Source of the DNA: Myrmaecium sp. VS I D KN 1
Lineage: Eukaryota; Ascomycota; Dothideomycetes; Valsariales; Valsariaceae
Assembly (NCBI GenBank): GCA_019775845.1
Contig: JADQAV010000028.1
Coordinates: 558,001 to 622,000 of the forward strand
Reading direction: 5' to 3'
DNA: 64,000 nucleotides
The notes beneath the pieces are model-generated. The model ran no database searches and was not told where the DNA came from. It saw nothing but the letters and a program-made list of their open reading frames with translations. Positions 58,706 through 64,000 of this stretch are shown piece after piece; within the stretch, counting starts at the first letter, position 1, and every line of letters begins with the position of its first letter. A program made the translations under genes and the position numbers.

Positions 58706-61016
58706 ATGGGGCCATTTCTTGTGAGCAATAGGTAGCAGTCGCTAACCTTCCTCGCTCAGATCGTTTTCTTCGCGTTTCCAGTTACCGTTGTCAGCTGTCA
58801 GTATTCCCTCTTTCTCCGCCATCCAGGATGTGAGGTGTTGATTATTTCCTGTCCTCTTTTCTCTTCCTGGTTCAAAGAACAAGACCGCCGTTGCTGCTGC
58901 ACGATCACCCATCTTCGTTCGTCGAACCGGGTCCTTGTCCACGGTTGTGGCTGCGAACAGGGCTGCGGCCAAGGCTGGGCCCCGGGCTGGAGGCAAGCCC
59001 AAGCATGCCTTCGAGAGCTGGCAGAAGGGGGACGTCCGCTTTCATCTGGTCAAGGATGAGTGGACGGATGAGGTGGTTGCTCGGGAGGACAAGGTCAGTT
59101 TTCTGCTTTATTTTCTCGATTTCTTGTTCCGTTTTTCTGTTTCTTTCTTTTTGTACTTTTCGGGCTTCTATATCTGTGTTTGGCTGACTCGTGATGGGGA
59201 AGTTAGCAATTCACCATCGTGCACACTCGACCGGAACCCCGTGTGCCGACCCCGCGTGTGGATGGCAAAGACATCCTCGTGTTTTCGGATCGGGCGAAAC
59301 GATTTGTGGTTGTGTAAGTCTTCTTTCCCCCTGTGTACCTTTTGTCTCTTCTCTGAGATCTAACTTCCACTACCCGTAGGCCGCGGATATGGCTCAGGTT
59401 TGTTTGAGCATTCATTTCTCATTCCGCCCACAGGATGCATTGAACTTATTTCCCCAACTTCCTCTCCTTCATCAGGGATAACTGCCAATGCGCCAATTGC
59501 GTCCATCAAGTCACCCGACAGCGGCTGTGGGATACGTTCGCGGTAAGCTGCTCTAACCTGAGACTGGCTGATATACGAGGGGCTCTCGGCATGCTGATGC
59601 CCACGTCCTAGATATCTAACGTGATTGAAGTGGAAAGCGTGGAGCAAGGGGATCATGGGATCTTCGTTCATTGCAAGCACCCCTTTTTCCTACCCTAGAT
59701 CAGGGGTTGTCTGTCACTTACCCCCGACTTCTAACGGCGCTGAAAAGGGATGGATGGTCACCAGAGCTACTATCGACACGAGATCCTGGCGAAGGCCGCG
59801 GTTAAGAACCCAGGGAACATCCGACTGGGTCTGACTACGTATGTCGCGCTTTGCGAACCCCCAACTGGATCTGGCTCCGTCTAATCGAGGTCTGCAGGCA
59901 AGCTTTGTGGGGGAGCACGATCGGAGAGGAGCCCCCGACGGTGGAGTATGATGCCATCATGAGCAGTGATAAAGGTCTTGCTCAATGGCTATTCAAGATT
60001 GTATGCCTCATATTCATCTACGATCATCGACCAGGGCTCACAGGTGACGCAGCGAAAATATGGCTTCTCCTACGTGGACGGATGCCCAGCCACACCCGAA
60101 GCAACCGAGAAGCTTCTGAGAAGAATCGCATTCGTGCGTGAGACGCATTACGGTATGTGGAGATGATTGCCCTCAATACGTGCTGCATACATTCTAACTA
60201 CAGCACAGGCGGCTTCTACGACTTCACCGCGGACCTGGCTTCCGCAGATACGGCTTACACGAACATCGCGCTGGATGCCCATACCGACACCACCTATTTC
60301 TCCGATCCGGCCGGCCTGCAGATGTTCCACTTGCTCGAGCATACCGACGGCGCAGGAGGCACCTCCCTTCTCGTTGACGGCTTCGCCGCCGCGAAAACCT
60401 TAAGAGAAGAGGACCCTCAAGCCTACGAGATCCTGAGTACCGTGGGTGTGTACGCGCACGCCAGCGGCAACGAAGGAATCAGCATCCAACCGTACCGGCC
60501 GTTCCCGGTCCTGTTGCACGATGAGGAGGGCGAGCTGATCCAGGTCCGCTGGAACAACTCAGACCGCGCGGCGTTGGACATGCCGGTCGAGGAGACGGGG
60601 AAGTGGTATGAGGCGGCGGAGTAGGTTCAATCTCAGGGGAACAGGCGTGTGGGGATGATCAACTAACTATATCCGTAGGAAATGGGCCACCATCCTTCGC
60701 AGTCATCGGCTCGAATACTGGAGTCAGATGCAGCCGGGGAAGCCACTCAGTAAGTGATAGAGAACCCTTTTCTCCCGGCTTGGCTAACGTTAGCACTTTT
60801 TCTTTCAGTCTTCGACAACTGGAGAGTGCTCCACGGCAGATCCTCCTTTACCGGCCGCAGGAGGATATGTGGAGGCTATAGTGAGTTCGTCTTCCGAGGG
60901 GTTCTGCTTTCGCTAATGGTGATCAAATAGTCAATCGGGATGATTTCCTCTCGCGATTTCGGTCACGGAATTGGTCGCATGAGAAGGTCCGTCGTCTACT
61001 TCCCACGGCGGCTTGA
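58706..61016 (+). CDS. Trimethyllysine dioxygenase (carnitine biosynthesis), 5' end uncertain
   Basis: Fe(II)/2-oxoglutarate oxygenase that hydroxylates N6-trimethyllysine, first step to carnitine, probably mitochondrial. Firm exons: 58878-59093, 59207-59313, 59380-59397, 59476-59542, 59612-59672, 59748-59838, 59898-60000, 60044-60152, 60209-60620, 60679-60749, 60809-60880, 60931-61016 (470 codons plus a first exon). A candidate first exon is 58706-58720 (MGPFL, donor GTGAGC). The start of the firm part is Arg/Ala-rich without acids, as in import signals. Domains: N-terminal zinc-type fold VPRIWLRDNCQCANCVH; VHWMDGHQS; RRIAFVRETHYGGFYDF; iron ligands in HTDTTYF and LHGRSSF; FDNWRVLHG. The intron after 59672 is GC-AG, and one exon is only 18 nt. 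Confidence 0.88.
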
Positions 61017-61447
61017 TGGGGATCGCGGGTGACGGAGCTAGTGAGGAGGACATGTTGTTGCGCAGACGAAGGTTAGACAGACCTCAGGGCCGGGAGGAAC
61101 TTTTACGACAAGCTTCAAGCTGTAGATAGCGAACAACAGAATTCGAAATATATCCCGCTGTTGAGAAGTCCTTCTCATCTGATTCAATTGTTGCAGGCGG
61201 AACGGGAGCTCTGGAGGCCCGGGCAAGCACGTCGGAACAAAGCTTGTCCGACCCACCGCAGTCGCCGCTAGCCACTCGTGTATGTGAGCTCACCTTCGTC
61301 AGCAGCTCTGCCTTAAGTAGCTGGAGCAACACCTCTCACCATCATCCACCGCCTCTCTCGGTCCCCGAACAGCAGCAATCTCGCGTTGCTGTAGCGTCAC
61401 TTCTCCACCTTCTTCATTTCCTTTTCCCGCCTGATACACCACCCACC
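61017..61447. promoter_or_regulatory. Intergenic region between the dioxygenase gene and RPT5
   Basis: 431 bp between genes on the same strand; holds the 3' region of the dioxygenase gene and the RPT5 promoter. The last 70 nt before the ATG are C/T-rich. I saw no clear proteasome-associated control element (GGTGGCAAA) here. Confidence 0.4.
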
Positions 61448-63009
61448 ATGTCGACACTAGAGGATCTCGACGACCTCGAGCGCGAGGGCAAGGAGGAGAG
61501 AAAGGACGAGGGCGGCAAGGATGGGAAGAAGCCCAACGGCGGCAGCGGCGATGCCGAAATGAAGGACACGGAGGAGAAGAAGGAGGACGACGTTCTGGAC
61601 GAGGAGATCCTCAACTCGAGCACACGGGACATCATCGCGAGGCGACGGCTGCTGGAGAACGACACCCGGATCATGAAGAGCGAGTTCCAGCGGCTGACGC
61701 ACGAGCGGGCGTCGATGCATGAGAAGATAAAGGATAACCTGGACAAGATAGAGAACAACAGGTACGTTGCGAAAACGCGGCGCTGGCTTGTTGCTGCGGC
61801 AAGGATGTCTTATCATGAGCGCTTCCGCATATCTGCAAAACGAGTATCACAGGCTGATGTGATTCTGAACTATAGACAACTTCCCTATCTGGTCGGTAAC
61901 GTCGTTGAGATTTTGGATCTCGACGTCGCGGCAGAAGCAGCTGAAGAGGGTGCCAACATCGACCTCGACGCCACCCGCGTCGGCAAATCCGCAGTCATCA
62001 AGACCTCCACCCGACAAACCATATTCCTCCCGCTCATCGGCCTGGTGGATCACGAGAAGCTCAAGCCGGGTGACCTCATCGGCGTCAACAAGGACTCCTA
62101 CCTCGTCCTGGACACATTACCCGCGGAGTATGACAGCAGAGTCAAGGCGATGGAGGTCGACGAGAAGCCGACGGAGAAGTATACGGATGTCGGTGGTCTC
62201 GACAAGCAGATCGAGGAGCTCGTTGAAGCGATCGTGTGGCCGATGAAGGAGGCGGAGAGGTTCAAGAAAATCGGCATCAAGGCGCCCAAGGGTACGTTTG
62301 CAATGCACGGAGTATGCTCTTAAAACACAATAATACTGACGCAAGTTCTGCAGGTGCTCTGATGTATGGACCTCCTGGTACCGGTAAGACCCTGCTCGCC
62401 AGGGCCTGTGCTGCCCAAACGGATGCCACTTTCCTCAAGCTGGCCGGTCCGCAACTGGTGCAGATGTTCATTGGTGACGGCGCCAAGCTCGTCCGTGACT
62501 GCTTCGCCCTCGCCAAGGAGAAGGCTCCCTCAATCATCTTCATCGACGAGTTGGACGCCATCGGCACTAAGCGTTTCGACTCAGAGAAGTCGGGTGACCG
62601 AGAAGTCCAGCGGACCATGTTGGAGCTCCTCAACCAGCTCGACGGCTTCGCCTCCGACGACCGGGTCAAGGTGCTGGCGGCGACGAACCGCATCGACGTG
62701 CTCGACCCGGCGCTGCTCCGGTCCGGCCGGCTGGACCGCAAGATCGAGTTCCCGCTGCCGAACGAGGAGGCGCGCGCGCAGATCCTGCGCATCCACAGCC
62801 GGAAGATGACGGTCGACGAGGGCGTGAACTGGCCGGAGCTGGCCCGGAGCACGGACGAGTTCGGCGGCGCGCAGCTCAAGGCCGTCTGCGTCGAGGCTGG
62901 CATGATCGCCCTCCGCTCCGGCCAGGCCAAGATCAGCCACGAGCACTACGTGGACGCGATCGCGGAGGTGCAGGCCAAGAAGAACTCGCCCATCAACTTC
63001 ATCGCGTGA
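61448..63009 (+). CDS. rpt5: 26S proteasome regulatory ATPase RPT5 (subunit 6A)
   Basis: AAA+ ATPase of the 19S base, which unfolds and feeds substrates into the 20S core. Exons 61448-61761, 61876-62291 and 62354-63009 give 461 aa. The N-terminus is Lys/Glu/Asp-rich with a coiled coil (about 55-105, [19 protein letters not shown]), then the OB fold ([35 protein letters not shown]). The ATPase has Walker A GPPGTGKT, Walker [12 protein letters not shown] and an arginine finger region [22 protein letters not shown]. The first intron (114 nt) is a multiple of three and free of stops, so a read-through frame exists that inserts 38 foreign residues between coiled coil and OB fold. The C-terminus reads SPINFIA, where the family usually ends in a HbYX motif such as FYA. 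Confidence 0.95.
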
Positions 63010-63633
63010 GGGCGGGCTCGATGGTCAGGAGGAAAAAGAGAGGGGGTTGTGTGTATGCGTTATCTGGTGGGAGCTCGGATCCAGGCTGGCAGGGAGATGC
63101 ATATCTACATCAGGCCTGGTCTTTCTTCACTCTTTCATTCTTTTTCCTCGGGTCCGTTCTATTTCATGGTGATGACGTGACCCCGGCAGAGAGACAGAGA
63201 GAGTGAGCGTCTTTGGGGGTCTTTATGTACGCATAGTAATATAGATCTCGCTCGTGACGATGGCTTCCCGTTCTCCCGTTGTGCTCGTGCAAGTGACGGA
63301 TGTAGCGGTGAATTTTGTACAAAGTGAATAATGCCTGTTGAGTTTCCCTTAATCCCACCGATATGTTCAACTATATAACGCCAGCCGTCCCAGCCCCAAA
63401 CCCCCTTCCCGGCTATATATGGATACCGATATATGTATAGGATGCAAGCGTACCGCTGCCCCTCCATATAAAACATAAATAGACCACAAGACCGCCTCCA
63501 TTATGCCGTTTCCACATCTAGCAGGAAGGGAGAGACCAAGAAAAGGAAGAAGAAACATAAAATCTATCGCGACACGAGCGACCCAGAACTCCATCGGAAA
63601 CCAATCCCAACCCTCTGCAAGGACACAGCTGAT
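63010..63633. other. Convergent region between RPT5 and the ferric reductase-like gene
   Basis: 624 bp between facing stop codons; contains both 3' regions. T-rich near 63,120-63,170; a GA repeat follows at 63,190. No supported frame. Confidence 0.45.
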
Positions 63634-64000
63634 CTACCATCCAAACTTCTCAACAGCGACATCGACGTCAAAGCCTCTGGCCACCTGCTCCGCGCACGCA
63701 TTCCGAACCGTCCGAGTCACGCCATCAGGCCCAGAGACGACCACGCCGACGCGCCCAGCCTCCTGCTCGATCCACGCGGCGACGACGGCGCGCACATCCG
63801 GCCGGCCAGCGACCTTCGTCGGGGGCGGGATGACCAGGTCAAGGCCCAAGTCCTCCAGCTCCCGGAGGCGGTCGGCGGGCAGCCAAGCGCGGTGGGCGGG
63901 ATGCTGGGTGATCCAAAGGAGGCGGACGGGTTTTTTGTTATCGTTGTTGTTGGTGGTGGTGTGGCGAGGGAGGGGTGGCGGAGCGGGATCGTGCAGGAGG
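63634..64000 (-). CDS. C-terminal part of a probable ferric reductase (FRE type), cut by right edge
   Basis: About 121 codons are visible, open to the right edge, ending KFGW. Blocks seen: VRLLWITQHPAHRAWLPADRL, LVIPPPTKVAGRPDVRAVV, and GRVGVVVSGPDGVTRTVRNACAEQVARG (split here as one block of the NADPH-binding domain), where the Gly-Pro pair of SGPDG is the nucleotide-site motif. This matches the C-terminal end of NADPH-dependent plasma-membrane metalloreductases, which reduce Fe3+ or Cu2+ before uptake. A short low-complexity stretch (poly-Asn/Thr/His) lies just upstream of it. An NADPH oxidase or related flavoprotein remains possible, since the membrane and FAD domains are outside the window. 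Confidence 0.6.
   Translation of the reverse strand, partial: LLHDPAPPPLPRHTTTNNNDNKKPVRLLWITQHPAHRAWLPADRLRELEDLGLDLVIPPPTKVAGRPDVRAVVAAWIEQEAGRVGVVVSGPDGVTRTVRNACAEQVARGFDVDVAVEKFGW

Noticed and set aside
58663-58720. First exon of the trimethyllysine dioxygenase starting MSLPRAVHPALRC
   Set aside because: Looks like a mitochondrial signal, but its donor is in phase 1 while the next exon requires phase 0, so it does not splice in frame with any acceptor I found.

Overview
The window is nuclear DNA of a filamentous ascomycete (Pezizomycotina). The evidence is the ferrichrome-type siderophore genes, a fungal-type 7TM receptor, a Pcl/Clg1-type cyclin, and many short introns (mostly 43-115 nt) with GT..CTAAC..AG signals. 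I cannot name the species. A ferrichrome synthetase beside an ornithine monooxygenase, as in Dothideomycetes and Sordariomycetes, fits better than the split arrangement I recall for Aspergillus.

Layout. 1-14381 (minus): a giant ferrichrome/ferricrocin-type NRPS, cut by the left edge. 14382-18935: a 4.6 kb gene-free divergent control region with two perfect ATCTGATAA sites (SreA-type GATA factor). 18936-20603 (plus): SidA-type L-ornithine N5-monooxygenase. These two genes form an intracellular siderophore locus: SidA makes N5-hydroxyornithine, a transacylase encoded elsewhere acylates it, and the NRPS assembles the cyclic peptide.

22311-45191 holds mostly housekeeping and signalling genes: YAK1 kinase (+), eIF3c/NIP1 (+), ESCRT-II SNF8/VPS22 (-), RPL7/uL30 (+), a Clg1-like cyclin (+), a 7TM receptor (-) and an Rsc7/Npl6 chromatin-remodelling subunit (-). 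The second intron of RPL7 carries what looks like a C/D-box snoRNA of the snR39 type: an 11-bp terminal stem, C and D boxes, and 13 nt antisense to 25S rRNA.

48905-64000: SCH9-type AGC kinase (+), HSM3/PSMD5-like proteasome assembly chaperone (-), RNA polymerase III subunit RPC31 (+), tRNA-Arg(CCG) (+), trimethyllysine dioxygenase of carnitine synthesis (+, about 12 introns, one GC-AG), 26S proteasome ATPase RPT5 (+), and the C-terminal end of a probable ferric reductase (-) running off the right edge.

Long gene-poor stretches (4.6, 4.3, 3.7 and 2.2 kb) separate the genes. I see no transposon, virus relic or CRISPR array. Exon borders were placed by eye from splice signals, reading phase and remembered family sequence; each multi-exon model sums to a whole number of codons.
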